Source: Methylovorus sp035565335
Lineage (GTDB): Bacteria > Pseudomonadota > Gammaproteobacteria > Burkholderiales > Methylophilaceae
DNA: 64,000 bases
Reading direction: 5' to 3'
Assembly: GCA_035565335.1 (NCBI GenBank)
Contig: DATMSO010000047.1
Location: 1-64,000, forward strand
Shown: piece after piece, positions 49,913 to 60,800 of the stretch
Layout of the letters: each line of letters starts with the position of its first letter
Numbering within the stretch: the first letter of the stretch is position 1
Program-made: the position numbers and the translations under genes
Notes under the pieces: model-generated
The model's input: the letters and a program-made list of their open reading frames with translations, nothing else
Databases searched by the model: none
What the model was told of the DNA's origin: nothing

Positions 49913-50758
49913 TTATTTTTGGTCTTGCGGAGCAGTGCCTGTGCCCAGGCACTGCGGAGGCATGGCCAGCAAGCCCGGCCATACCGCTTGCCAGCCGTGT
50001 TCATGGTCTGCATCGTCGACGTTGACCTGGCTGCCCTCGACACGGCAGGCCGTACGCATGAGAAACCCGGCACTGATAGACGGCGGAATAACGCGATCGC
50101 GCCCGCCGATAAAATGCCGCTGCGGCAGATGTGCCACACTGCTTGCATCGTCGATAGGATTTTGCGACAAGGGCATGGCACTCACATGATGAAACCGGTT
50201 GACCGCTTCGGAGTCGAGATTGCCCGCTACGCTGCGCAGGCTGATAACATCGTGGCGCTGGGCGGTCAGCATCACCGCGATCGCCGCGCCGCCGGAATAG
50301 CCCACCAGCTCCAGTTGTGGCGAAGGAATGGCCTGCAGCAGCTGGTTCAGCGCCTGATTCATGGCCGTCACTACCTCCGGCGAATAACGTTTGTCCGTCC
50401 AGTATGCTGCCTGGCAAGCCGGACTTTGCTGCCGCGTGTATTGGCAGGGCCGGGCGAGGTAAATCACATTGGGCAGAGGATCGAGCAGCGCAAGCTGCAA
50501 GCCGATGGCATGGCGCGGTGTCGGATCCGCTGCCGGCTCCCAGCGCGTGGCCCATGCGTGTCCATCGCCTTCGATGTATACCCGGATCGGGCGATCAGGA
50601 TGCGGCAGGCGTACATAGCTCTGCAGCACAAAGCCGTCCACCGGCAGTTGCCGTGAGGTCATGCCCGCTGACTGCAGCATGCCGGGGCTCACCGCTGGTG
50701 CGGCAGCACAGCCAGTGAGTATCAGGAGGCAGGCTGCCAGGCCCCAGGTTTTCAGCAT
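49913..50758 (-). CDS. Alpha/beta-hydrolase-like lipoprotein
   Basis: 281 aa. Lipobox LTGC follows MLKTWGLAACLLI, so it is probably an envelope lipoprotein. The fold carries a nucleophile elbow VGYSGGAA (Ser about 150) and a C-terminal DADHEHGWQ that could supply the catalytic His. The block VYIEGDGHAWATRW near residue 60 is typical of small secreted hydrolases. The ATG at 50758 is chosen because it starts the lipoprotein signal. An esterase or lipase role is likely; the substrate is unknown. Confidence 0.75.
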   Translation of the reverse strand: MLKTWGLAACLLILTGCAAAPAVSPGMLQSAGMTSRQLPVDGFVLQSYVRLPHPDRPIRVYIEGDGHAWATRWEPAADPTPRHAIGLQLALLDPLPNVIYLARPCQYTRQQSPACQAAYWTDKRYSPEVVTAMNQALNQLLQAIPSPQLELVGYSGGAAIAVMLTAQRHDVISLRSVAGNLDSEAVNRFHHVSAMPLSQNPIDDASSVAHLPQRHFIGGRDRVIPPSISAGFLMRTACRVEGSQVNVDDADHEHGWQAVWPGLLAMPPQCLGTGTAPQDQK

Positions 50759-50782
50759 GAAGATATTTCCATGGTGCGATCC

Positions 50783-50810
50783 AAAAAAAAGCGGGGTGTT
50801 GCCACCCCGC
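50783..50810 (-). terminator. Terminator after the autotransporter
   Basis: GCGGGGTG / CACCCCGC stem with a 4-base loop, followed on the minus strand by eight T residues. It ends the autotransporter transcript; the hydrolase gene beyond must have its own promoter. Confidence 0.85.
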
Positions 50811-50839
50811 TCTGCTGACACTCGTTAAGTAAGCGCTGC

Positions 50840-53647
50840 CTAGAAATCAAATCTGGCTTGCAGCAGTGCTGTCTGGCCCAGATATTGACTGCGGATTTCA
50901 GCATCGTAGCTCAACAACAAGCTTTGTTTGAGCGTATTGTTGCCAACTATACGGTAGCTGATGCCGAGATTGGCACTATCGCGTTCCTGGCTCACTGCCG
51001 ACGTGCGGAAGGTGCTGCCACCCGCGGCAAAGCGTGCGGTCGTATCCTGCTCGGTATCGGCAAACTCATGCTGCCACAACGCACGCAGCTCAATACCCGA
51101 ATTCAGGCTGCCAATTTCCAGCGGCACAATCGCTTTCACGCCCAGGCCCGAACGGAACGAATCGGTATTACGTCCGCTGATGCGCAAAGCACCTTCGCCA
51201 TGCTCGGTATAGCCATTCTCATCTAGGCGACTGTATGTCAGCGAGGCCACCGGAATCAGCGAGGACTTGCCTACGCTGATCGGCATGCCGGCATCCACCT
51301 TGGCGGTATATTGCCAGGCTTCATGGCTGCCTTTCACGGTATTGTCGATGATCACACGACGGCTGTCGTATTCATGACGTCCAAGACCGAGGGCACCATT
51401 CAAGTACCAGCCATCCAGCAGACGGGTGCCGTAGAGGGTGGCCTGGTAGCTATCAATATCCACGCGGTTGGAGGAAGTCACGCCCTTGCCGTTGACATCA
51501 GAATTACCGTAGCTGATGGCGGCACCGACACGGGTATTGCCATCGGCAAGCAAGGTGTCCGCACCGGCAGCGAAACCGAAGGCATCGGCGTCATAGCCAT
51601 CCACGCCCTTGCGCTTGTCCTGATCGCCACGGAAACCAAAGGTCTGGAACCAGATACCGGAGGATGCAGCCTGTTCGCCGGTGGCAACGCCGCTCTTGCC
51701 GCCAAGCTGCGCGACATTCATGTTTTCCAGATGCTGACCGATCAGCCCGAACACCTTGTCGGTGGCGGAAATGACTGCCTGATAACCCGCGTTGTTCACC
51801 TCAGGTTTCAACTGCTCCGCCGCCTTTTGCACCGCCGCATCGCCGTCCAGATTTTGCACCTGGCTGCCAAGCGAGCTATCAAACGTCAGCAGGTTGTTCA
51901 GGGCATTGCGTCCGCCTTGCGAGAGGCCGGTAATACCCGCGGTGCTTGTCGCCGATTCCAGCACCAGGCTGCCATTGGCGTTGACCTCAGCACTCCAGTT
52001 GATCAGGCTGTTTGCGCTGCTGACCTGCGGTAAATTGCTAGTGCCCGCGCTCACGGTAGACCCATTCAGCTGATAGGTATTGGCGACGGTAAAAAATTCG
52101 CCGTTTTTCACCACGACGCCACTTGCCACCTTGGGTGCCAGGGTAATGTCGGCTTCGCTACCACCGGCGGAAGTCACGATATTCAGCGTGTTGCCCATGC
52201 CGGCAATGTTGCCGGAAGGGTTAAGCAGGCTGCTGCCAGCGCCGCTACCCAGAATAGTAGGGATCAGGGTGATGCTGCTTTCCACCAGGCTGCCGGATGC
52301 TGTAGTGGAGGCAGTATGAATCAGCATGTCGCCATCAAACTCGCCTGCATTTTCAAAGGTGAATTGCTTGGTACCGACCACGGTCCAGTTGCTGCTCACA
52401 CCTGAGGTGCCACCGACCGTATTGTCACCGGCGCTGGAAGTATTGCAGCTGCTGCAGGTGGTGTTGCGCTGATCGAGATCAATGTTTCCTGTCAGCGTGC
52501 CGGTGTTGACCAGGCTGTGCGTGCCATTGCTGTAATAAAGATTACCGTTGATGGTGCCACTATTGCTGATCGCGCTGTCTGCCTGACCCCATTGGCTGTT
52601 GATGCTCAGGCGAGAATCAATCGTAGCACCCCCTGTACCCTCGCCGTTGGAAAGGGACCACCAGCGCATGGCTGCGCCGTTAACGGAAAGAACATCGCCA
52701 TTGATGGTGCCGCTATTGTTGAGCGTCATAGTACGGACTTCACCGCTATCAGAAACCTGCGCAACCCCAATCGCGGTGCCAGAAATTACACCCGTATTGG
52801 TGATGCTTGATTCAGAAGCGCGGGTATAGATGCCGCTGGCGTAAGTGCCAACGCCGGAAATCGTACCACTATTGTTAATGGTGACACTTGCTGCTTCTTC
52901 TTCGGAATAGATACCGGCAGCGACCCCTATATTGGCCGCCGTGGTCGTGCTGGAATCACTGAGGGTCACCGTGCCCTGAAAAGAAGTTGCCGTGCTGGTT
53001 GTTTTGGTAATGGCATGCGATTGCACACCTTCAATCGTGCCACTGTTGTTGATGACCATGCTCTCGACATCGCCACCCACTTCAACACCATTCACCCGGC
53101 CCACGCCGTTATGCGTTGCCGTAATGGTGCCGGAGTTCTTCAGGGTGTATTCGCCTTCAACATCGGTGCCCACACCAACAACAGCTGCGGTATTCAGCCG
53201 TGTCTTGTTGGTCAGCATATTGGCATCGCTGATGGTGGCACTGATACTGCCCGTATTGGTAATGCGGTTGACTTCATCGCCGGTGGCCGCGCCTGACCCG
53301 ATGTATACGCCATACTTCTGGGAGGCATTGGCCGTGGTGTTGGTATAGACGGAATCGTTGGACAAGGTCCCTGCGTTCACAAAGGTATTGCCATTCCCCT
53401 CCATCTGCACCACGCTGGTGGTCGTACCCGTGGTCGAGATGGTCGCGGTATTGCTGAGTGATGACCCTGCCGGATTGCTGTAGCGGCTGCCATCGGTACA
53501 AGTGACATTATTGGCGTCGGTTCCCGGTGCCGAGCCTGTTGTACAGCCGGCAACTGCCTGATTGCCCAGCACCATCATGGGCAATGCCATGGCGACGGCC
53601 AGCGCTATCCCCTTACGTTTCATTTCACGCTCATGTTTGTTCTGCAC
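50840..53647 (-). CDS. Autotransporter (type Va) with SGTI-repeat passenger
   Basis: 935 aa. A long signal region with the hydrophobic core GIALAVAMALPMMVLGN and cleavage near AVAG is followed by a passenger rich in short NSGTI-type turns (about 60-420), typical of a right-handed beta helix. A C-terminal barrel (about 660-935) ends LLQARFDF with the terminal Phe used by the BAM complex. The GTG start at 53647 has GGAGAACA upstream; the ATG 24 bases on lacks such a site. It would display or release the passenger at the surface; adhesion is the usual role, but no catalytic motif is seen. Confidence 0.86.
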   Translation of the reverse strand: MQNKHEREMKRKGIALAVAMALPMMVLGNQAVAGCTTGSAPGTDANNVTCTDGSRYSNPAGSSLSNTATISTTGTTTSVVQMEGNGNTFVNAGTLSNDSVYTNTTANASQKYGVYIGSGAATGDEVNRITNTGSISATISDANMLTNKTRLNTAAVVGVGTDVEGEYTLKNSGTITATHNGVGRVNGVEVGGDVESMVINNSGTIEGVQSHAITKTTSTATSFQGTVTLSDSSTTTAANIGVAAGIYSEEEAASVTINNSGTISGVGTYASGIYTRASESSITNTGVISGTAIGVAQVSDSGEVRTMTLNNSGTINGDVLSVNGAAMRWWSLSNGEGTGGATIDSRLSINSQWGQADSAISNSGTINGNLYYSNGTHSLVNTGTLTGNIDLDQRNTTCSSCNTSSAGDNTVGGTSGVSSNWTVVGTKQFTFENAGEFDGDMLIHTASTTASGSLVESSITLIPTILGSGAGSSLLNPSGNIAGMGNTLNIVTSAGGSEADITLAPKVASGVVVKNGEFFTVANTYQLNGSTVSAGTSNLPQVSSANSLINWSAEVNANGSLVLESATSTAGITGLSQGGRNALNNLLTFDSSLGSQVQNLDGDAAVQKAAEQLKPEVNNAGYQAVISATDKVFGLIGQHLENMNVAQLGGKSGVATGEQAASSGIWFQTFGFRGDQDKRKGVDGYDADAFGFAAGADTLLADGNTRVGAAISYGNSDVNGKGVTSSNRVDIDSYQATLYGTRLLDGWYLNGALGLGRHEYDSRRVIIDNTVKGSHEAWQYTAKVDAGMPISVGKSSLIPVASLTYSRLDENGYTEHGEGALRISGRNTDSFRSGLGVKAIVPLEIGSLNSGIELRALWQHEFADTEQDTTARFAAGGSTFRTSAVSQERDSANLGISYRIVGNNTLKQSLLLSYDAEIRSQYLGQTALLQARFDF

Positions 53648-53733
53648 TGATTGTTCTCCACTGATTTTTATAGGTTTACTTTTACGAAAAGCGCAGCGAT
53701 TGTCAGAGAAAGCTCACAAACAAAGTACAGATA

Positions 53734-53760
53734 AAATCCCAAATTAATTCGGGATTTTTT
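53734..53760 (+). terminator. Small hairpin with T tract in the autotransporter upstream region
   Basis: AAATCCC / GGGATTT stem with a 10-base loop, followed by TTT before CCC. It lies in the 293-base region between divergent genes; its use is unclear because no rightward gene precedes it. Confidence 0.4.
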
Positions 53761-53940
53761 CCCGGTCTTTCACGTCGTGTGACGACGACAGAATTTCGGC
53801 ATGCCTGGCAGACAAAACCTGGCAACAAAACGGCAAATTGAGCGACACTGGTCGATAAAAATTACCGTAGGCGCCAGCACTTTCACTTGCGTTATATTGG
53901 GTACGCCTGCTGTTACCCGTTGAGGATAAGATTGCCGAAC

Positions 53941-55194
53941 ATGATCAGAAAACGCCGTTTGCAAAATGCGCTTGGGAAACTGGGACCCGGCCTGGTCACA
54001 GGCGCCGCCGATGATGATCCCAGCGGCATCGCGACCTACTCTCAGGCAGGCGCGCAGTTTGGCTATTCCATGTTATGGACCATGGTGTTTACCCTGCCGC
54101 TGATGGTGGCGATTCAGATGGTGAGCGCACGCATTGGGTATGTGACGCGACAAGGCCTGGCGGCTAATATCAAAACCAGCTTCCCGCGCTGGGTGTTACT
54201 CACCGTGGTCAGTATGCTGCTGGTGGCGAATACGCTGAATGTCGCCGCCGATATTGCCGCCATGGCAGAGGCACTGCGACTACTGGTGGGCGGCTCCTCC
54301 CATCTTTATGCCGTGGGCTTCGGCGTGACCTGCCTGTTGATGCAGGTCTTCCTGCCTTACCGGACCTATGTCCGCTGGCTGAAATGGCTGACACTGGCGC
54401 TGCTATCCTATGTGGCCGTGGTGTTTAGCCTGCATCTGGACTGGGGGATGGTGATGGGGAAAATTCTGCATCCCGGCATCCACATTCAGCACGATATGCT
54501 GCTGATGATCGTGGCGGTATTTGGCACCACCATTAGCCCGTATCTGTTTTTCTGGCAGGCCGCACAGGAAATGGAAGAAACCGCGGGGCAACCCGCGCAC
54601 ACCGAAGACGAGGTGCATCGCAAGCTGCGCCATATCCGGCTGGATACCATCATCGGCATGACGTTTTCCAACCTCATCGCGTTTTTCATTATTCTGAGTA
54701 CGGCAGCCACCTTGCATGCCGCTGGGGTGACGGACATTCAGACATCAGCACAAGCGGCAGAAGCGCTTAGACCGGTCGCTGGCGAATTTACCTTTGTGCT
54801 GTTCAGCATGGGCATCATAGGCACGGGAATGCTGGCCGTTCCCGTGCTCGCCGGTTCAGCCGGCTATGCGGTAGCCGAAGCCGTCGGATGGCAGGAAGGC
54901 CTGAACTCCAAGCTGATGCAGAAAGAAGGCCGCGGGTTTTATGGTGTGATCGCGGCGGCGACCATAGGTGGCGTTGTTCTATGCTTCACGGCTATGGACC
55001 CGGTCAAGGAGCTGTTCTGGGCAGCGGTGCTTAATGGCGTTATTTCTGTTCCCATCATGGTGGTCATGATGCTGCTGGCATCGCGCACCCGCATCATGGG
55101 CGCACATACGTTGCACCCGCGTCTGCGCTGGCTGGGCTGGGCTGCCACCGCAGCCATGGCGCTCACCGTCATAGGCATGCTGGCGACCTTGTGA
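53941..55194 (+). CDS. Nramp-family transporter with atypical metal-site motifs
   Basis: 417 aa, about eleven transmembrane helices. The Nramp fold is evident, but the helix-1 DPGN motif of Mn/Fe transporters reads DDDPSGIATY (about 24-33), and the helix-6 MPH region reads TISPYLFFWQAAQEMEE. It belongs to the Nramp-related group whose members may carry magnesium or other substrates rather than manganese or iron; that is inferred from the motifs. The ATG at 53941 has AGGA upstream. It stands alone. Confidence 0.84.
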   Translation: MIRKRRLQNALGKLGPGLVTGAADDDPSGIATYSQAGAQFGYSMLWTMVFTLPLMVAIQMVSARIGYVTRQGLAANIKTSFPRWVLLTVVSMLLVANTLNVAADIAAMAEALRLLVGGSSHLYAVGFGVTCLLMQVFLPYRTYVRWLKWLTLALLSYVAVVFSLHLDWGMVMGKILHPGIHIQHDMLLMIVAVFGTTISPYLFFWQAAQEMEETAGQPAHTEDEVHRKLRHIRLDTIIGMTFSNLIAFFIILSTAATLHAAGVTDIQTSAQAAEALRPVAGEFTFVLFSMGIIGTGMLAVPVLAGSAGYAVAEAVGWQEGLNSKLMQKEGRGFYGVIAAATIGGVVLCFTAMDPVKELFWAAVLNGVISVPIMVVMMLLASRTRIMGAHTLHPRLRWLGWAATAAMALTVIGMLATL

Positions 55195-55373
55195 AGCGTG
55201 ATATGGTAGCTAGCAAGCTGCAGGCTTTACTAGCTGCCACATCCGCAAGCCATCACGCCTTACTCTGGATACGCACTCATGGGCATGGCAGATACCCGAT
55301 CTAATGCGCATAGCAAAATAAAAACTGAACTCAGCTCCGCTGATCAGTCAAACAAATTTAACCGGACAAGCTC

Positions 55374-56099
55374 ATGATTACTGCAATATGCGATGTACTG
55401 AAAGAATGTTACAACCGCGGCTGGATCTCTACCCGCGATGGTAATGGATCGGTGCGCCGCAAAAATGAAAACTGGATATATGTCACCCCGTCCGGCTCGA
55501 AAAAACACCGGCTGGAAGCGGAAAGCCTGATCAAGCTGGAGTTTCAGCCTGACCACTCGCTGGTGCGCCTTAACCCGGAAGAAGGCGGAAAACCCAGCGG
55601 CGAGATCGAACTGCATCGACGGCTGCTGATGGAGATTCCGGACACCCGCTCCATCATCCATGTGCACCCGACTTATACCATTGCCGCCATGTATGCGGGG
55701 CTGGACCTGCAGGCGCTGTCTTTGGATTTTCCCGAGATACATCGTTACACGCGCGTGGCGCCCAACGTCCCCAACGTGCCTGCCATCAGTCTGGAGCTGG
55801 CGATGGCGACTTGCCAGGCGCTGGACCTGCAGGCCAATGGGCATGTGTCGGCGGATATTGTCGGGCTGGACCGGCATGGAGTAATCGCGCTGGGGCGCGA
55901 TCCGTGGGCGGCGTTCGAGCACATCGAAAGACTGGAGCATATCTGCCAGATTGTGCTTGCTAGCGGCGTACTGCCAGACCATAGGCGCATGGCTGGCACT
56001 CAAGCCCGGGAACACGCTCAGCATCTGCATGGCGATTTTGATAAGACCGAGGAAGAAGAAACCCTGAACCCTGGCCTGAACAGCAGCAACGATATCTGA
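55374..56099 (+). CDS. Class II aldolase/adducin-family protein
   Basis: 241 aa. The family core is present: GWISTRDGNGSVR, YVTPSGSKK, the zinc-ligand HVHPT (about 97-101) and GLDRHGVIALG. It resembles fuculose-1-phosphate aldolase and ribulose-5-phosphate epimerase relatives; substrate unknown. A charged tail of about 40 residues follows the domain. A 179-base gap separates it from the Nramp gene, and it is convergent with the secretion ABC gene, 45 bases away. Confidence 0.83.
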   Translation: MITAICDVLKECYNRGWISTRDGNGSVRRKNENWIYVTPSGSKKHRLEAESLIKLEFQPDHSLVRLNPEEGGKPSGEIELHRRLLMEIPDTRSIIHVHPTYTIAAMYAGLDLQALSLDFPEIHRYTRVAPNVPNVPAISLELAMATCQALDLQANGHVSADIVGLDRHGVIALGRDPWAAFEHIERLEHICQIVLASGVLPDHRRMAGTQAREHAQHLHGDFDKTEEEETLNPGLNSSNDI

Positions 56100-56144
56100 C
56101 AGCCAGGACTGCAGCCTGCCTTGACGCCGGCAGTGGGCTAACGC

Positions 56145-57854
56145 TTATGCCGAGGCCGGCTGCAGCAGGCGGTCGGGAGAACCATTGGCAATAATCTTGC
56201 CTCGCTCCAGAACGACGATACGATCCATCCTCCGCAACAGCGGCAGGCTGTGCGTTGCCAGAATCACGGTTTTGCCGCGGGTCAAGGTATCCACAGCCTC
56301 GACCAGTTTTGCTTCCGTTTCACCATCCACGCCGGCCGTCGGTTCATCGAGCAGAAATGCCGACGCATCATCGCTCAGGCTTCTTGCCAGCGCGATGATC
56401 TGACATTGCCCTGCGGACAAGCGGTGTCCGCCAGCGGCGGACAAAGACTGATCCCGCCGCAGCTCGCCACTCTTCAGGGCGGCAGCGAGGCCGGTCAGGT
56501 GGAAAGCTTCTTCTGCCCGCAAACCTTGCAGATGACCAAGATTGTCTTGCAAGGTGGGCCCCATCAGGAATGGCACCTGGGGCTTATAGGCAATGGCGCG
56601 TGCCCTTGCATCAGGCTCTAGCGAGGCCATGCGTGAAGCATTCAGCAATACCTGCCCTTCCGTAGGTGACTGTATCCCCGCCAGGCAGCGCAACAGGGTC
56701 GACTTGCCCGACCCCGGCCGTCCGATGATGGCGACTCGTTCACCGGGGGCGATATCGAGGTTGACCTGATCCAGCATGATGCTGCCATCCTCGCTGCGAC
56801 AGCTCAGTTGCGAAACCAGAAAATGTGCCTCACCTTTAGCCATCATCATCGGCGTCCCCGTCGACGGCACATCGGGCTGTGCGGCGGCATCCAGTTCGGC
56901 TTGCGTGCGGTTGAGGTCTTTCCACCCCAGCACCAGTGAAGCCGCTGACGATAACTGCAGCATGGCCCTGAGTTGAATCAGTGAGCAGGCAATCAGCGCC
57001 CCGACACTGATGGCACCGGCCTCAATCCGGTAAACGCCGACAGCGAGCAAGGTGACCGACGCCAGCCCGATGCACATGCCGACCCAGGCCTGCCCTGCGG
57101 TTTGCCAGAAACGCTGGCGACCGCGCAAGATCGCGCCCTGGTACATTTCCGTCTCCCAGCGACCTGCCAAGACATGGCGCAAGGAAGATACCTGTAAAAA
57201 GGCAAGATTGCCCGCCAGCTCTGACAGCAGGGAAGCCTTGCGCGCCGCCACACCCAATGCGCGACTGCTGTAATCGCGCTCAGGCTTATTGCTGAGCCAC
57301 TGCCCCAGAAGAATAGGCAAGGCGAACAGCACGGGGATCATCACCAGCCACCCGCCGATAAAGCCTTGCGCCAGCAGAAACAGCAACAGGAAAGGCAGGT
57401 CTGCCGCGGCCACTGCATATTGCGCAAACAAGCCATCGCGTGCATTGGCAAGATCGCGGTATCGCGACATCAGCACACCGGGAGCGGCCACCTGCTGCGC
57501 GTTGGTACCCAGCAAACGATCAATAAAGCGCCCCTCCATGTGCAGCTCCGCCATCGCCGCCAGGCGTTGCATGACATATGCGCGAATGGTGCGCAGGGTA
57601 AATTCCAGCACCAACACCAGCAGCATGCCGGCGACCAGCGTCCACAGGGTTTCCATGTTGCCGTTGCCCACGACCTTGTCGTAGATCAGCATGGAAAACA
57701 CCGGCATCAGCAAACCGCAGGCATTGATGATGAGACTGGACAGCCCGATTTCGATGCCATAGGGCGCAATGGCGCGCAACACCTGCAACTGCAGCGGCGG
57801 AGAAACCTGCGCGGCGGAATGCATGTCGGGCGCGGCGCTAGGCGGTGCTGACAT
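56145..57854 (-). CDS. Type I secretion ABC transporter (PrtD/HlyB-like)
   Basis: 569 aa. The transmembrane domain (about 20-300) has no C39 peptidase-like domain in front. The ATPase follows, with Walker A GRPGSGKST, signature LSAGQ and Walker B AFLLDEPTAGVD. This is the inner-membrane exporter of a type I secretion system. The ATG at 57854 lies inside the last 17 bases of the RTX gene, so the two are coupled; another start is possible at 57824. A membrane-fusion protein and TolC partner are not encoded downstream and may lie beyond the right edge. Confidence 0.87.
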   Translation of the reverse strand: MSAPPSAAPDMHSAAQVSPPLQLQVLRAIAPYGIEIGLSSLIINACGLLMPVFSMLIYDKVVGNGNMETLWTLVAGMLLVLVLEFTLRTIRAYVMQRLAAMAELHMEGRFIDRLLGTNAQQVAAPGVLMSRYRDLANARDGLFAQYAVAAADLPFLLLFLLAQGFIGGWLVMIPVLFALPILLGQWLSNKPERDYSSRALGVAARKASLLSELAGNLAFLQVSSLRHVLAGRWETEMYQGAILRGRQRFWQTAGQAWVGMCIGLASVTLLAVGVYRIEAGAISVGALIACSLIQLRAMLQLSSAASLVLGWKDLNRTQAELDAAAQPDVPSTGTPMMMAKGEAHFLVSQLSCRSEDGSIMLDQVNLDIAPGERVAIIGRPGSGKSTLLRCLAGIQSPTEGQVLLNASRMASLEPDARARAIAYKPQVPFLMGPTLQDNLGHLQGLRAEEAFHLTGLAAALKSGELRRDQSLSAAGGHRLSAGQCQIIALARSLSDDASAFLLDEPTAGVDGETEAKLVEAVDTLTRGKTVILATHSLPLLRRMDRIVVLERGKIIANGSPDRLLQPASA

Positions 57855-60800
57855 TGAGTTGCGCAATCTGGGTCGCGCCTCCCAGGGTAGGGTCGGCGTT
57901 GTAGAAGGTATACACGGAGCCGCCCGCATTGGTGGTGTAATAGCTGCCGGATTCAATGACGATGCTGTCAGCGGAGTCCAGCACCAGACTGAAGATGGAG
58001 CTGGTGCCCTGCCCCACTATGCTCTGGATGGCAGAGGCGGATATCTTGACAAACTCGCTGGTGCTATCGGCCAGGTTCAGCGCTTCCGTGGTGGTGACAT
58101 GCGACGCCAGCGAGCTGAGGTTGATCAGGGTATTGCTGGCGAGACCAGTGATTTTCAGGGTATCCGTACCGGTACCGCCGTCGATGATGGCACTGAGATA
58201 ATTGCTGCTGTTCAACACCATGAGATCATTGCCGGCGGCGCCGCTCAGCGTATCGGCAAAGGTGCTGGCGGTGAGTGTGTTATCCAGAGTGTTACCGGTC
58301 AGCGATTGCGCTGCGGTGTTGTTCAGCAGGGTGCCATTTTCGACATTGTCCGCCAGGATGCAGGAGATGCTGCTGCAGATCAGATCCGTACCGGCGCCGC
58401 TGGCTTCGGTAACTACATCGCCCGCATCGTCGATGTAATAGGTGTCGTTGCCGAGGCCACCGGCCATGGCATCGGCGCCTGTGCCGCCATCCAGAATATC
58501 CGCCCCGGCACCGCCCGCCAGGGTATCGTTGCCCGCCAGCCCATATAGCGTGCTGCCGGCGCTGTTGGCGGTCAGCACGTTATCAAGGGTATTGCCCGTG
58601 GCAACGAGTCCGGCGGTGCTGCCACTGAGCGTCAGATTTTCCACATTGGCGGCCAGCGTATAACTAATGCTGCTCGACACCAGATCGGTGCCCTCGCCGA
58701 GGTTTTCCGAGACCACATCGCCCACATTATCCACATAGTAGGTATCGTTGCCGGTGCCGCCATACATGGTGTCGGCGCCCGTGCCGCCGTTCAGGGTATC
58801 GTTGCCGGCCCCGCCGCTCAGAATATTGGCCGCGGTGTTTCCGGTAATCACGTTATCCAGCTCATTGCCAGTGCCATTGATGGCGTTAGTGCCGGTCAGG
58901 GTCAGGTTTTCAATATTGCTGCCGGTCGCCAGGGTATAGGTGATGGAGGAATACACCAGGTCGGTGCCCTCGTTGGCGGCTTCGGTCACGATATCGCCAA
59001 CATTGTCGACATAGTAGGTATCGTTGCCTATGCCGCCATACATGGTGTCGGCGCCCGTACCGCCGTTCAGGGTATCGTTGCCGGCCCCTCCGCTCAGAAT
59101 ATTGGCCGCGCTGTTTCCGGTAATCACGTTATCCAGCTCATTGCCGGTGCCGTTGATCGCATTCGTGCCGGTCAGGGTCAGGTTCTCAACATTGCCGCCT
59201 ATCGCCAGGGTATAGGTGATGGAGGAATAGACCAGGTCAGTGCCCGCATTGGTGGCTTCGGTGACAACATCCCCGACATCATCCACATAGTAGGTATCAT
59301 TGCCCAGACCGCCCGCCATGGCGTCAGCACCGGTGCCGCCGTTGAGCGTATCGGCACCCGCGCCCCCCACCAGCGTATCGTTGCCCGCCAGGCCAGAGAG
59401 CGTGCTGCCGGCGCTGTTGGCCGTAAGCACATTGTCCAGGGTATTGCCGGTGGCGGTGAGCCCAGCCGTGGTGCCTGTCAGGGTAAGGTTTTCGACGTTG
59501 CTGGAGAGGGTGTAAGTCACCGTGCTGTACACCAGATCCGTGCCGGCACCGCCGGCTTCGGTAATAGTGTCAGTGGTGCTATCCACATAGTAGGTGTCGT
59601 TCCCTGCCCCGCCGGACATGGCGTCATTGCCGGTACCACCATCCAGCACATCCGCACCATCGCCGCCTATCAAGGTGTCATTGCCACCTAAACCATACAG
59701 TGTGCTGCCGGCATTATTGGCGGTCAGCACATTGGCCACGGTATTGCCGGTAGCAACCAAACCGGCAGTGGAACCGATCAAGGTCATGTTTTCCACATTG
59801 GTCGATACCGTGTAAGTGACGCTGCTGTAAATAATATCCGTGCCCGCGCCGCTGCCCTCGGTCACCACATCGGAGGTGCTGTCGACATAGTAGGTGTCAT
59901 TGCCCGCACCACCGGCCATGGTGTCGTTTCCGCTGCCACCATCCAGAATGTCATTGCCTGCGGCACCATTGAGGGTGTCGTTACCCGCCAGGCCATAAAG
60001 GGTACTGCCGGCGCTATTGGCGGTGAGCACGTTATCCAGCGTATTGCCTGTGCCGGTCATACCAGCGGTGGTGCCGGTCAGCGTGAGATTTTCGACATTG
60101 CTGGAGAGAGTGTAAGTGGCGCTGCTGTACACCAGGTCAGTACCGGCACCGGTCGCTTCGGTAATGGTGTCTGCGCTGTCGTCCACATAGTAGGTGTCAT
60201 TACCCGCCCCGCCCGCCATGCTGTCGATGCCGGTGCCACCATCCAGTATGTCATTGCCGCTACCGCCATTGAGCGTGTCGTTCCCCGCCAAGCCATACAG
60301 CGTGCTGCCGGCGTTGTTCGCTGTGAGGATGTTATCCAGACTGTTGCCCGTGCCGGTCAGACTTGCCGTTGTGCCGTTCAGGGTCAGATTCTCGACGTTG
60401 GCAACCAGGGTATAGCTGATGCTGCTCATCACCAGGTCGGTACCCTCGGCGGTGTTTTCGCTGACCACATCGCCAGTATTGTCGACATAGTAAGTGTCAT
60501 TGCCAGCGCCTCCTGACATGCTGTCGGCGCCGGTGCCGCCATCCAGAATGTCGGCGCCAGCACCACCAATGAGGGTATCACTCCCTGCCAGACCATAGAG
60601 TGTGCTGCCAACGCTGTTGGCCGTAAGCACGTTGTCCAGGGTATTACCTGTGCCAGTCAGACCGGCCGTGGTGCCAGTCAGGGTCAGGTTTTCAACGTTG
60701 CTGGAAAGGGTATAACTCACCGTACTGTAGGCGAGATCAGTACCAGCCCCCGTCGATTCGGTAATGGTGTCTGCGCTATCGTCCACATAGTAGGTGTCGT

